Made by a program: the position numbers and the translations under genes. DNA of 64,000 nucleotides from Alphaproteobacteria bacterium (GTDB taxonomy: Bacteria > Pseudomonadota > Alphaproteobacteria > Rhodobacterales > Rhodobacteraceae): NCBI GenBank assembly GCA_009908505.1, contig JAAAPD010000039.1, positions 1 through 64,000 on the forward strand, given 5' to 3'. Below are positions 29,903 to 38,201 of the stretch, one piece after another (position 1 is the stretch's first letter; every line of letters starts with the position of its first letter). The notes beneath the pieces are model-generated. The model saw only the letters and a list, made by a program, of their open reading frames with translations, was not told the origin of the DNA and did no database searches.

Positions 29903-31264
29903 TTACCGGCTGGGGCCTCCAAAACCAGGCGGCGGCGCCTCTGCCGCCTCTGCCTGGCCAGCGGACAATGCCCTTCGCAGGGCCCGGAACGCCCCACGAG
30001 GGCCGTTGGGGGATGCTTCTGTACAGAACCGGTCAAGCGCCTCATGGCAAGCGATGGCTTCGTCGACGACCTTGTCGCTACCCGGCGCATATAGGCCCGA
30101 CTGGATCATCAACTCGGACCTCGCATAAACGCCGAGATGTCGACGCGCCGTCGCGATCAGCCCGTTTTCATGCGACGTCGCAACACCCGGAAGAGATCTC
30201 GAAACGGACCTCACCACGTCAACCGCCGGGAACCGCCCCCGTTCCGCGATGGCCCGGTCCAATACCACGTGCCCATCCAGAACGCCGCGCAGGATATCGG
30301 CGATCGGTTCGTCCATGTCCGACCCGGCCACAAGGACCGAGTAGACCGCCGTGATATCCCCGGCGTCCGCGACACCGGGCCCGGCCCTTTCGCACAGACC
30401 GGCAATGGCGGCGGCGGTCGACGAGGGATAGCCCCTGAGATTGGCCGCTTCACCGGCGGCGGTCGCCACTTCGCGATGGGCCTCGGCGAACCGCGTCACG
30501 CTGTCGATGAGCAAGAGGACGTGCCGGCCGGCATCGCGGAAATGCTCTGCCACCGCGGTGGCCGCGGCCGCACATCGGCGACGGGTATGGGCCGGACGGT
30601 CCGACGTCGCCGCGACGATGACACAGCGCGCCATGCCATCAGGCCCCAGGACGTTTTCGATGAATTCGCGCAGTTCCCGGCCACGCTCGCCAACCAGGCC
30701 GATCACGATCACATCCGCCTCGACCCCCTGTGCGAGCTGCGCAAGCAAGGTCGACTTGCCAACGCCGGAGCCGGCGAAAAGGCCGATCCGCTGGCCACGT
30801 GCCAGGGGCAGTATCGTGTCGAACAGGGCCAGACCAGTGCCGACACGCGCGCCCAGCGCCCTTCGAGCGCCCGCGGGGGGTGGCGCCGCATGCAGCGACG
30901 CCAGCGCGCACCCCTGAGATAGCGGACGGCCGTCAAGCGGTTGACCTTCCGGATCTACCACCCGGCCGATCCAGCCATCGTGCGGCGCGAAAACCGGCGG
31001 CGGGACAAGAACCCCGGCATCACCCGTCACGACACCCTCGGCCGGGCCATCCAGAAGCACGCGAACGTTTTGGCCCTCGGCGCTGGTGACCATGCCGCTA
31101 TAGCGCCCATTGGCCAACCGCACCCGATCCCCCGGGGCGGCTCGACCGGCAAGGCCAGTCAAAACAACCTGGGACCCGGTTACCGAGATGACACGCCCCA
31201 CGGGGAATCGCGCCTGCGCGCGGCGGATGGCGGCCGCTGCGTTCTGGAACTGGAAATCTTTCAT
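29903..31264 (-). CDS. fliI: Flagellum-specific ATPase FliI
   Basis: Predicted 453-residue ATPase of the type III flagellar export apparatus. Walker A GLFAGSGVGKSTLLAQ near residue 160, Walker B LLLIDSVTRFAEAHRE near 245 and the arginine-finger region GSDMDEPIAD near 325 are present. The ATG at 31264 is preferred to a TTG eight codons upstream. It reads away from flgB across a spacer with a CtrA-like box. Confidence 0.94.
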   Translation of the reverse strand: MKDFQFQNAAAAIRRAQARFPVGRVISVTGSQVVLTGLAGRAAPGDRVRLANGRYSGMVTSAEGQNVRVLLDGPAEGVVTGDAGVLVPPPVFAPHDGWIGRVVDPEGQPLDGRPLSQGCALASLHAAPPPAGARRALGARVGTGLALFDTILPLARGQRIGLFAGSGVGKSTLLAQLAQGVEADVIVIGLVGERGRELREFIENVLGPDGMARCVIVAATSDRPAHTRRRCAAAATAVAEHFRDAGRHVLLLIDSVTRFAEAHREVATAAGEAANLRGYPSSTAAAIAGLCERAGPGVADAGDITAVYSVLVAGSDMDEPIADILRGVLDGHVVLDRAIAERGRFPAVDVVRSVSRSLPGVATSHENGLIATARRHLGVYARSELMIQSGLYAPGSDKVVDEAIACHEALDRFCTEASPNGPRGAFRALRRALSAGQAEAAEAPPPGFGGPSR

Positions 31265-31309
31265 TGGCCCTCGCTGTTGCGGCGACAACCAATCCTTAGG
31301 GAATCAGGC

Positions 31310-31324
31310 TTAAGCCTTCGTTGA
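31310..31324. promoter_or_regulatory. CtrA-like box between fliI and flgB
   Basis: TTAA-GCCTTCG-TTGA, one mismatch from TTAA-N7-TTAA, in the 84-base divergent spacer. It is 45 bases from the fliI start and 24 from the flgB start. Confidence 0.45.
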
Positions 31325-31348
31325 AACCGGATCGAGGGAGAAGCCCCG

Positions 31349-31732
31349 ATGTTCAAATCACTGGATGTGCTCCAGACCGCCATGGATATGGCCCGCCACG
31401 CCGGGTCGCGGCAGGCCGTGACAGCCGCCAACCTGGCCAATGCCGATACGCCCGGCTATCGTGCGCGTTCCGTCGCGCCATTCTCCGAAATCTACACGAC
31501 CCCGCCCACCGAAACCCTGCGCCGCACCCGGCCGGGGCACATGGAAACGGCCGGGTCCAGCGCGGCCGCACGAGTCGATTTCACCGATTCGGAACCGTCG
31601 CCGAACGGCAATTCCGTTTCGGTCGAGCAGGAAATGCTCAAGGCAGTCGAGATACAGCGCGAACATAACCGTGCCCTCACCATCTACAAGCATTCGCTGG
31701 AAGTTCTGCGCTTGTCGCTCGGACGGAGGTAG
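31349..31732 (+). CDS. flgB: Flagellar proximal rod protein FlgB
   Basis: Predicted 127-residue rod protein. ANLANADTPGYRARSV near residues 26-41 is the rod/hook family motif, and VSVEQEMLKAVEIQREHNRAL is the conserved C-terminal helix start. GGGAG lies upstream. First gene of a nine-gene plus-strand unit flgB-flgC-fliE-fliQ-flgF-flgG-flgA-flgH-fliL-like. Confidence 0.94.
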   Translation: MFKSLDVLQTAMDMARHAGSRQAVTAANLANADTPGYRARSVAPFSEIYTTPPTETLRRTRPGHMETAGSSAAARVDFTDSEPSPNGNSVSVEQEMLKAVEIQREHNRALTIYKHSLEVLRLSLGRR

Positions 31733-31735
31733 CCC

Positions 31736-32128
31736 ATGACCGATTTCTCCAATGCCATGTCGATCGCATCCAGCGGGATGAAGGCCCAGGCAACGCGTCT
31801 GCGGCACGTATCGGAAAACATCGCGAACGCCGACACCCCCGGCTATCGCCGCAAGACCGTCGCCTTCGAAGAGGTCGTCGCAGCAGGCCGCACCACCGGC
31901 TTGGTCGAAACCGGCCATGTGCGCCTGGACAGAAGCGACCTGGCACAAATTCACGACCCATCCCATCCGCTGGCCAACGCGAACGGCAATTACGACGGGT
32001 CCAACGTCAACATGCTTATCGAGATCGCCGATGCCCGAGAAGCCCAGCGCAGCTACGAGGCGAACCTCAAGCTGTTCGACATGGTCCGGCGCATGTCGAC
32101 GTCGTTGACGGAAATCCTGCGAAAGTAA
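31736..32128 (+). CDS. flgC: Flagellar proximal rod protein FlgC
   Basis: Predicted 130-residue rod protein. SENIANADTPGYRRKTVAFE (~27-46) and the C-terminal SNVNMLIEIADAREAQRSYE with LKLFD are diagnostic. It begins 3 bases after flgB. Confidence 0.95.
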   Translation: MTDFSNAMSIASSGMKAQATRLRHVSENIANADTPGYRRKTVAFEEVVAAGRTTGLVETGHVRLDRSDLAQIHDPSHPLANANGNYDGSNVNMLIEIADAREAQRSYEANLKLFDMVRRMSTSLTEILRK

Positions 32129-32143
32129 AAAGGAGCCCTGACA

Positions 32144-32431
32144 ATGGAATTCCAGCCGATCCAATTCGCCGCGCAGCAATATGCTGCGAACAAGCCCGCC
32201 ACCGCGCCCCAGCCCGGGGAATCCGGCGCCGCCTTCGGTGATTTCGCCTCGGACTTCGTTTCGACCATCAAACATGGCGAATCCCAAGCCATGCACGCCA
32301 TGAGCGGCGGGGCCGACCCGCATGCCCTGGTCCAGGCGCTGGCACAGACAGAGATTGCCATCCAGACCGCGGTGACGGTTCGCGACAAAGTGGTCGAGGC
32401 CTACCAGGAAATCCTGAGGATGCCGGTCTGA
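32144..32431 (+). CDS. fliE: Flagellar hook-basal body complex protein FliE
   Basis: Predicted 95-residue adapter joining the MS ring to the rod. The C-terminal pattern SGGADPHALVQALAQTEIAI with TVRDKVVEAYQEILRMPV is characteristic. AGGAG lies before the ATG. Its TGA shares a base with the fliQ ATG. Confidence 0.92.
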   Translation: MEFQPIQFAAQQYAANKPATAPQPGESGAAFGDFASDFVSTIKHGESQAMHAMSGGADPHALVQALAQTEIAIQTAVTVRDKVVEAYQEILRMPV

Positions 32432-32700
32432 TGATGGACGAGGCCGTTCTATACGACACGCTCCGGCAGGGGCTGTGGGTCGCCGTGGTCATTTCGATCC
32501 CGATCCTCGGGGTCGCACTGGCGGCCGGCCTTGTCGTGGGGCTTTTCCAGGCCCTGACGTCGATACAGGAAATGACCCTGACCTTCGTGCCCAAGCTGCT
32601 GGCGATCGTCGGCATCTTCTGGATCACGATGGGGTTCATGACCGAAACGCTCGTGACCTTCTTCCAATCCACCCTGATCCCCATCATCGCCGGAGGCTGA
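32431..32700 (+). CDS. fliQ: Flagellar export protein FliQ
   Basis: Predicted 89-residue inner-membrane component of the export gate with two helices (ISIPILGVALAAGLVVGLF and LLAIVGIFWITMGFM regions). QALTSIQEMTLTFVPK lies between them, the conserved FliQ loop. Its partners FliP, FliR, FlhA and FlhB are also in this window. Confidence 0.94.
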   Translation: MMDEAVLYDTLRQGLWVAVVISIPILGVALAAGLVVGLFQALTSIQEMTLTFVPKLLAIVGIFWITMGFMTETLVTFFQSTLIPIIAGG

Positions 32701-32703
32701 GCC

Positions 32704-33420
32704 ATGGAGAATGCCACCTATTCCACGCTGACGCGGCAATCCGGGCTGATGCGCGAAATGCGGATCGTGGCCAACAACATCGCCAACAGTGCCACCACGG
32801 GCTACCGCGCCGAGGGTGTGATCTTTTCCGAGCATGTCGCCGCGCTGGGGCCCGACGCGCCATCGCTGTCCATGGCCAATTCCGCCGTGCGAGAGACGAG
32901 TCAGACCCAAGGCAGCCTGACCCAGACGGGCGGGCCGCTGGATATCGCGGTCGAGGGCGACGGCTATTTCCTGGTCGAAACACCGCAGGGTGAACGCCTG
33001 ACCCGTGCCGGGGCGTTCACGCCAAACGAAAACGGCGACCTTGTCACGCCCGAAGGCCACAGGGTTCTGGATGCCGGCGGCGCGCCGGTCTTCATTCCCG
33101 CGGGGGCCGGACCCATCGGGATCGCGCCCGATGGCACGGTAAGCGCCGGTGGCCAACCCGTGGGACAGATCGGCCTGGTGCGCCCGATCGACCCCAACAG
33201 CATGATCCGTGAGGACGGCGTCCGCTTCCACGCCCGGTCCGGTTTCGAAGAGGCGACCGAGGCCCGGATGCTCCAGGGTTTCCTGGAGGAATCCAACGTG
33301 AACCCGGTCCTGGAAGTGAGCCGGATGATCGAAGTGCAGCGGGCTTACGAGCTTGGCCAGAGCTTCATGGACAAGGAAGACGAACGTATCAGAGGCGCGA
33401 TCCGCGCCCTTGGCAAATAA
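32704..33420 (+). CDS. flgF: Flagellar basal-body rod protein FlgF
   Basis: Predicted 238-residue proximal rod protein. MRIVANNIANSATTGYRAEG (~20-39) and the C-terminal SRMIEVQRAYELGQSFMDK are diagnostic; the middle DIAVEGDGYFLVETP is the shared rod/hook beta motif. It precedes flgG by 12 bases. Confidence 0.94.
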   Translation: MENATYSTLTRQSGLMREMRIVANNIANSATTGYRAEGVIFSEHVAALGPDAPSLSMANSAVRETSQTQGSLTQTGGPLDIAVEGDGYFLVETPQGERLTRAGAFTPNENGDLVTPEGHRVLDAGGAPVFIPAGAGPIGIAPDGTVSAGGQPVGQIGLVRPIDPNSMIREDGVRFHARSGFEEATEARMLQGFLEESNVNPVLEVSRMIEVQRAYELGQSFMDKEDERIRGAIRALGK

Positions 33421-33432
33421 GGAGGCTACAGA

Positions 33433-34218
33433 ATGCGCGCCCTGCAAATCGCCGCGGCCGGCATGACCGCCCAGCAGACCCGGGTCGAGGTGATCTCGAA
33501 CAACCTCGCCAACATGAACACCACCGGCTACAACGCCCGCCGCGCGGAATTCGCCGACCTGCATTATCAGCAGGTTCAGCGGCCGGGCACGATCAATGCC
33601 AGCGATGGCAGCGTTCTGCCCACCGGCGTGCAACTCGGGCTGGGCGTTCGGCCCGCTGCAGTATCGGTGATGCTGTCTCAAGGATCGCTTGCCGCGACCG
33701 GCGGCGACCTCGATATCGCGATCGAGGGCCAGGGCTATATCGAGGTGACCCTGCCCGACGGCCGCGCCGCCTACACCCGTGATGGCGGGCTGAAACGGAC
33801 GGGCGACGGACAGATTGTGACATCCGATGGCCACCCGGTCGTGCCCGATATAACAATTCCACGCGACACCCGGTCCATCTCGATCAATCCCGAGGGCGAA
33901 GTCTATGCCTATTTTGCCGATCAGGTGCAGCCGCAACTGCTGGGCCAGGTCACGCTGTCGGGGTTCGTCAATCCCCGCGGGCTCGAAGCGATCGGCTCGA
34001 ACCTGTTTCTCGAAACCCCGGCCTCCGGGCCGGCCGCCGTATCCGCCCCCGGCCAGGATGGCTTGGGCATGATCCGGCAGGGCTACCTGGAAGACAGCTC
34101 AGTGGATCCCGTGAAAGAGGTGACCGACCTGATCGCCGCCCAAAGGGGTTACGAGCTCAATTCCAAGGTCATCACCGCCGCCGACCAGATGCTGGGCGCC
34201 ATGGTCCAGATCCGATGA
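33433..34218 (+). CDS. flgG: Flagellar distal rod protein FlgG
   Basis: Predicted 261-residue distal rod protein. VISNNLANMNTTGYNARRAE (~22-41) and the C-terminal LIAAQRGYELNSKVITAADQ are diagnostic, and the length fits. AAGGAGG lies upstream. Its stop overlaps the flgA start by 4 bases. Confidence 0.96.
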   Translation: MRALQIAAAGMTAQQTRVEVISNNLANMNTTGYNARRAEFADLHYQQVQRPGTINASDGSVLPTGVQLGLGVRPAAVSVMLSQGSLAATGGDLDIAIEGQGYIEVTLPDGRAAYTRDGGLKRTGDGQIVTSDGHPVVPDITIPRDTRSISINPEGEVYAYFADQVQPQLLGQVTLSGFVNPRGLEAIGSNLFLETPASGPAAVSAPGQDGLGMIRQGYLEDSSVDPVKEVTDLIAAQRGYELNSKVITAADQMLGAMVQIR

Positions 34219-34643
34219 AGCGCTTTGTCCTCCTGATCTGCCTATGGGCCGCGCCGCTTGCCGCGCAAGAGGCGACGATGACCGTGGTGGCGGCGCGCAC
34301 CATCCCGGCCAAGTCGGTGATCGGGCCGGACGATCTGCTGCTTCGTGAGGTCTCGACGCTCGGCGCGGTCCGCGACCCCGACCAGATCATCGGCATGGAG
34401 GCCCGTGTCGCGCTCTATGCCGGGCGCCCCATCCGCAGCGCCGATATCGGCCCACCCGCCGTGGTGGAACGCAACCAGATCGTGGCCCTGATCTACGCGC
34501 AAAACGGCCTTGTCATCCGCACCGAGGGCCGGGCCCTGGACCGCGCCGGTCCGGGCGACCTGATCCGGGTCATGAATGTCATGTCCCGCCAGACCGTTCG
34601 CGCCGTGATCGACGAAGAAGGGATTGCCCATGTCACCAACTAG
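34215..34643 (+). CDS. flgA: P-ring assembly chaperone FlgA
   Basis: Predicted 142-residue periplasmic protein with a signal peptide ending WAAPLAAQE (residues ~11-19). The SAF domain is seen around ARTIPAKSVIGPDDLLL (~28-44) and VRVMNVMSRQTVRAVI near the C-terminus. It is a short, single-SAF form as in many alphaproteobacteria. It helps FlgI, encoded further on, form the P ring. Confidence 0.88.
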   Translation: MKRFVLLICLWAAPLAAQEATMTVVAARTIPAKSVIGPDDLLLREVSTLGAVRDPDQIIGMEARVALYAGRPIRSADIGPPAVVERNQIVALIYAQNGLVIRTEGRALDRAGPGDLIRVMNVMSRQTVRAVIDEEGIAHVTN

Positions 34644-35367
34644 ACTCTGTTTCATCGCAATCCTCATGCTCGGCCTTGCAGGCTGTGGCCGTATAGCGGC
34701 CATTGGCAAGGCCCCGGAAATGAGCCCGGCCCAAGCGTCGGGCGAGGCCACGGCGATGATGACTTATGGATTGGGCGAAGACCTTCGGCGGACCGCGGCC
34801 CGCTCGGACACGCCCTCGCTTTGGACCGGGGCGCGCGGATCGCTCCTGGGGGACAGGCGCGCGATGCAGCGCGGCGACATCCTGACCGTGGTGATCGAGA
34901 TCGACGACAGTGCCTCGATCTCGAATTCCACCGGTCGCTCGCGTTCGGGGGCCGAGAACATGGGAATTTCCGCCCTGTTCGGGCTACCGCAACGCGCAAA
35001 CGAACAGCTGCCCGACGGTGCGACCCTGGACCCGGCGGTTCAGCTGAATTCGTCTTCCACGTTCTCTGGGGATGGGTCGGTGCAACGCAATGAGCAACTT
35101 GAGCTGCGGGTCGCCGCCACTGTGACGCAGGTCATGCCCAACGGTGTTCTGGCCATCGAAGGTCAGCAGGAAGTGCGCGTAAATTTCGAGCTACGCGAAT
35201 TGCTGGTCTCGGGCTTCGTACGCCCTGAGGATATCAGCCGCCAGAACGAGATCACCTATGACAAGATCGCCTCGGCTCGGATTTCCTATGGCGGGCGCGG
35301 TCAGATCAGCGACGTGCAGCAACCGCGCTATGGCCAGCAGGCGGCCGATATCGTGCTGCCTTTTTGA
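34630..35367 (+). CDS. flgH: Flagellar L-ring lipoprotein FlgH
   Basis: Predicted 245-residue outer-membrane lipoprotein forming the L ring. The lipobox LGLAGC is clear near residues 14-19, and GDILTVVIEIDDSASISNST (~77-96) and VSGFVRPEDISRQNEI near 196 are FlgH signatures. The ATG at 34630 overlaps the flgA end by 14 bases. Confidence 0.95.
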   Translation: MSPTRLCFIAILMLGLAGCGRIAAIGKAPEMSPAQASGEATAMMTYGLGEDLRRTAARSDTPSLWTGARGSLLGDRRAMQRGDILTVVIEIDDSASISNSTGRSRSGAENMGISALFGLPQRANEQLPDGATLDPAVQLNSSSTFSGDGSVQRNEQLELRVAATVTQVMPNGVLAIEGQQEVRVNFELRELLVSGFVRPEDISRQNEITYDKIASARISYGGRGQISDVQQPRYGQQAADIVLPF

Positions 35368-35376
35368 GGTTTCAAC

Positions 35377-35904
35377 ATGAAAAAGCTTCTTCTCCCCCTC
35401 ATTCTTCTGGTGCTTGGAACGGGCGGCGGCATCGCGGCCGGGCTGTTCCTTGTATCACCGCCCGAGAAAGAGGAGATGTTGGCGGAGAACCCCTGTGGAG
35501 ACACCCCCGACGCGGATCGGCCGGAACAGGCCGAGGCGCCGGAGGCCGAGGAAGAAGGCGCCGCCATGACCGAGGGGCGCGAATACGCACGCCTCAACAA
35601 CCAGTTCGTGGTGCCGGTAGTTCATAACGACAAGGTCAGCTCGCTGGTCGTTCTGTCGCTCTCGGTCGAAGTCGAGGCCGGCACCAAGGAGAACGTCTTT
35701 TCTCATGAGCCGCGGTTGCGCGACCTGTTCCTGCAAGTTCTGTTCGACCATGCGAATATGGGTGGGTTCGACGGCGCATTCACCACATCCTCCAATATGC
35801 GGTTGTTGCGCGATGCGCTCCGGCGAACGGCGACCCGTAACGTGGGCGGTGGCATCACCGATGTCCTGATAATTGACATCGTGCGTCAAGACGTGGCGGG
35901 CTGA
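35377..35904 (+). CDS. FliL-family protein (first of two)
   Basis: Predicted 175-residue protein with an N-terminal membrane helix (LLLPLILLVLGTGGGIAAGLF) and an acidic linker, then a periplasmic domain with YARLNNQFVVPVVHNDK (~68-84) and EPRLRDLFLQVLF. This is a FliL-like fold, distinct from the classic FliL at 44608-45114. It closes the flgB operon; FliL proteins act at the stator-rotor interface, but this paralogue is uncharacterised as far as I know. Confidence 0.75.
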   Translation: MKKLLLPLILLVLGTGGGIAAGLFLVSPPEKEEMLAENPCGDTPDADRPEQAEAPEAEEEGAAMTEGREYARLNNQFVVPVVHNDKVSSLVVLSLSVEVEAGTKENVFSHEPRLRDLFLQVLFDHANMGGFDGAFTTSSNMRLLRDALRRTATRNVGGGITDVLIIDIVRQDVAG

Positions 35905-35972
35905 CGCATCCGCTTAACAGGCGGTTGCACGTCCCTGCCCCAGGATTCTCGTTGGCGCAAACGGCCACGCGC

Positions 35973-36350
35973 TCAGGTCTGGCGTCTGGACTTGCGCCGG
36001 GCTTCCTCCGTCAACCGGGCCAGCATCCCTTCGGCCGCCTGTCGTTTGCCGAATGCGGTAGCGAGGTCGGCGCGCCGCGCCTCCCTCTCGGTCATAAGGC
36101 GGGCAAGCTCGTTGTTCAGGCTTCGGCGGCGCTGCTCTACCCAGGCCCGCCACCGCATGTCGGCCTTGGCGATCGCCGCCGGCGACAAATCCGAGTCGGC
36201 TTCGACGTCTCTGGTTCGATGAAGTGCCGCCAACTGACCCTGAACGGCTTCGATTCGCCGCGAAACCTCGGACAATCGAGCCTGTTCTGCCTGAAATGAG
36301 GCCTCTAAAACCTCTTGCAGGCGGGCGATCTGACGAAGATCGAGGCTCAT
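35973..36350 (-). CDS. Small coiled-coil protein at the end of the flhA operon, FliJ-like
   Basis: Predicted 125-residue, almost wholly helical, highly charged protein with no membrane segment (SLDLRQIARLQEVLEASFQA start, TEEARRKSRRQT end). Size, coiled-coil character and position after flhB suggest a FliJ-like export factor, but sequence similarity to FliJ is not obvious. Its ATG overlaps the flhB stop by 4 bases, so its translation may suffer from the flhB frameshift. Confidence 0.55.
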   Translation of the reverse strand: MSLDLRQIARLQEVLEASFQAEQARLSEVSRRIEAVQGQLAALHRTRDVEADSDLSPAAIAKADMRWRAWVEQRRRSLNNELARLMTEREARRADLATAFGKRQAAEGMLARLTEEARRKSRRQT

Positions 36351-37443
36351 CTGTGCGCCTCTTGACGGATACGCTCTGCAAAACGGATGGCGGCGGCCAC
36401 TGCTTGGTAGTGGTCAGGCGGGATCTCTTGCCCGATCTCGACTGTCGCATGGAGCGCACGGGCTGTCGGCGGATCGGAGTGGATCGGCACGGCGCTTTCG
36501 TCGGCAACCTCTCGAATACGGGCGGCGACATGGTCCACGCCCTTGGCGACACAAACCGGCGCAGAACCCGCCTCGCGGGACCACTTGAGGGCGACGGCAT
36601 AATGGGTTGGATTGACGATGACCACGTCCGCTTCGGGCACGTCGGCCAGCATCTGTGTGTTCGCGACTTCCATCGCTTTCTGGCGGCGTTGTTGCTTCAT
36701 CATGGGGTCACCTTCGGCGTCCTTCTGTTCATCCGTCATCTCCTTGCGGGACATGCGGTGCTTGCGCAGGTGTTCGGCCCTCTGCCACACGAAATCGATG
36801 CCGCCGATCGTCAAAGAGATCGCGAGGACGATGGCGAGAAGACCGATCGCGAGGCGCAGCAGTTCCGCCGTCGCCAGGCCGGGATCGAGATGGATCGTCA
36901 TAAGCATCCGCGGCATCTGAGCATCCGCGGCATCTGACCGGCAAGGTAGACGAACAGAACCACCGAGTAGATGGTCAGCTTGACGAAACTCTTGAAGAAT
37001 TCGAACAAGCCGGATCGCCCGAACTTGTTCTTGGCTTGGGCAATCGGTGACACTTTCGAAAGCTTCGGTTCCAGCTTGCTGGGCGCGAAGACAAAGCCGC
37101 GTTGCGCAAGGATCGTCACGATCACGATCCCGATCGGCACCACGAAAAGCGGCGAAAGCGCCTGTCCGACCGCCAACAAGAGCCCGCCAACCGATGGCGC
37201 CGCGGAACCGTCGAAAAACAACTCGGACAATTCGCCGGCCCGGTCCAATGGCACCATCAACGTCTGGCCCGCCCCGGTCAGGGCCCGGCTTCCGAGGGCC
37301 AGACCGGCGAACAAAAGGCCCGCATAGGCGGCCGCCGTGTTCAGGTCGTTCGACCGGGGAATCTCGCCCTTCTTTCGGGCGTCTTCCAGTTTCTTGGCGG
37401 TCGCTTCGTATTGTTTGTCGTCTTCGGCGCCTTCTTCACTCAT
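36347..37443 (-). pseudogene. flhB: Flagellar export switch FlhB, split by a 17-bp tandem duplication
   Basis: FlhB is the membrane export gate component whose autocleavage at NPTH switches substrate class with FliK. Here residues 1-181 read from ATG 37443 and stop at a TGA (36898-36900) caused by a 17-bp duplication (36903-36936). The remaining 170-odd residues, with the last membrane helix and VIVNPTHYAVAL, are open in another frame down to 36347. Removing one copy gives an intact 359-residue protein through GQMPRMLMTIHLDPG. The new stop overlaps an in-frame ATG as ATGA, so a two-piece FlhB is possible. flhA-fliR-flhB are coupled by 4-base overlaps. Confidence 0.9.
36903..36936 (-). repeat. 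17-bp perfect tandem duplication inside flhB
   Basis: Plus-strand unit AGCATCCGCGGCATCTG present twice, 36903-36919 and 36920-36936. The unit carries GCAT microhomology at two places. Seventeen bases shift the flhB frame. Confidence 0.97.
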
Positions 37444-38201
37444 GGCCCGCCTCCGAAAGGTGCGACCAGAAAGCTTTGCAAGGCCTTTAACCAGACTGAC
37501 AAGAGGATCGGGGCGGACAGGAACAGCAGGATCAAACCGCCGGCCGTGATGGCCGGGGCCCCCACGAAGGCCACCATCAATTGCGGCATGGCACGATTGA
37601 TGACCCCCAAGGTGACATTGTAAAGCAGCGAGGCGATGACGAATGGTGCGGCGAGCGTGAAGCCCAACGAGAAGCTGCGCGCGACCTGGGCCACGCCCGA
37701 GGTCGTCATCAGCTCGGCCGGAATCATGCGGCCCGGTGGTATCAACGAATAGCTGTGGATCATGTATTCGGCGACCGCCACATGGAGTCCCATCGTCGCC
37801 GCCAGTGCCAGGCCTGCCACGACAAGGATATGGGCCATCGCCGGTTGCGGATCAGCCCCGGCGCTGCCCCCGAATATTTGGGAAAGCGAGGTCGATTGCG
37901 CGGCGATGGTCCCGGCAATCTGCAAGGCGAAGACGAAGAGCCGCAACAGAAGACCGAAAAACAGCCCCGTCACGGTCTCGGACAGCAGTAGTCCCGGTGA
38001 AAGAGCGGGCAATGCCGGAGCGGCAGGCAAAATGATGAGCGTGAACGCCAAGGCGAGGCCCAGCTTGACCCGCACCGGAACCGATCGTTCGCCGAAGGCC
38101 GGCAAAAGGGCCATCATGGCCCCGACCCGCAAAAAGACAGCGATGGCCGCGAAAAGGCTCTCCTGGCCGATTTCCAGCAGTTCGGCTGGAACCGATATCA
38201 T
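37440..38201 (-). CDS. fliR: Flagellar export protein FliR
   Basis: Predicted 253-residue membrane protein of the export gate with about six helices (for example FAAIAVFLRVGAMMALLPAF and VTGLFFGLLLRLFVFALQIA). Length and hydrophobic pattern are typical. ATGA overlaps link it to flhA before it and flhB after it. Confidence 0.92.
   Translation of the reverse strand: MISVPAELLEIGQESLFAAIAVFLRVGAMMALLPAFGERSVPVRVKLGLALAFTLIILPAAPALPALSPGLLLSETVTGLFFGLLLRLFVFALQIAGTIAAQSTSLSQIFGGSAGADPQPAMAHILVVAGLALAATMGLHVAVAEYMIHSYSLIPPGRMIPAELMTTSGVAQVARSFSLGFTLAAPFVIASLLYNVTLGVINRAMPQLMVAFVGAPAITAGGLILLFLSAPILLSVWLKALQSFLVAPFGGGP

Noticed and set aside
32449-33936. A 495-codon minus-strand frame across fliQ, flgF and flgG
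   Set aside because: Three typical flagellar genes with good spacing lie on the plus strand.
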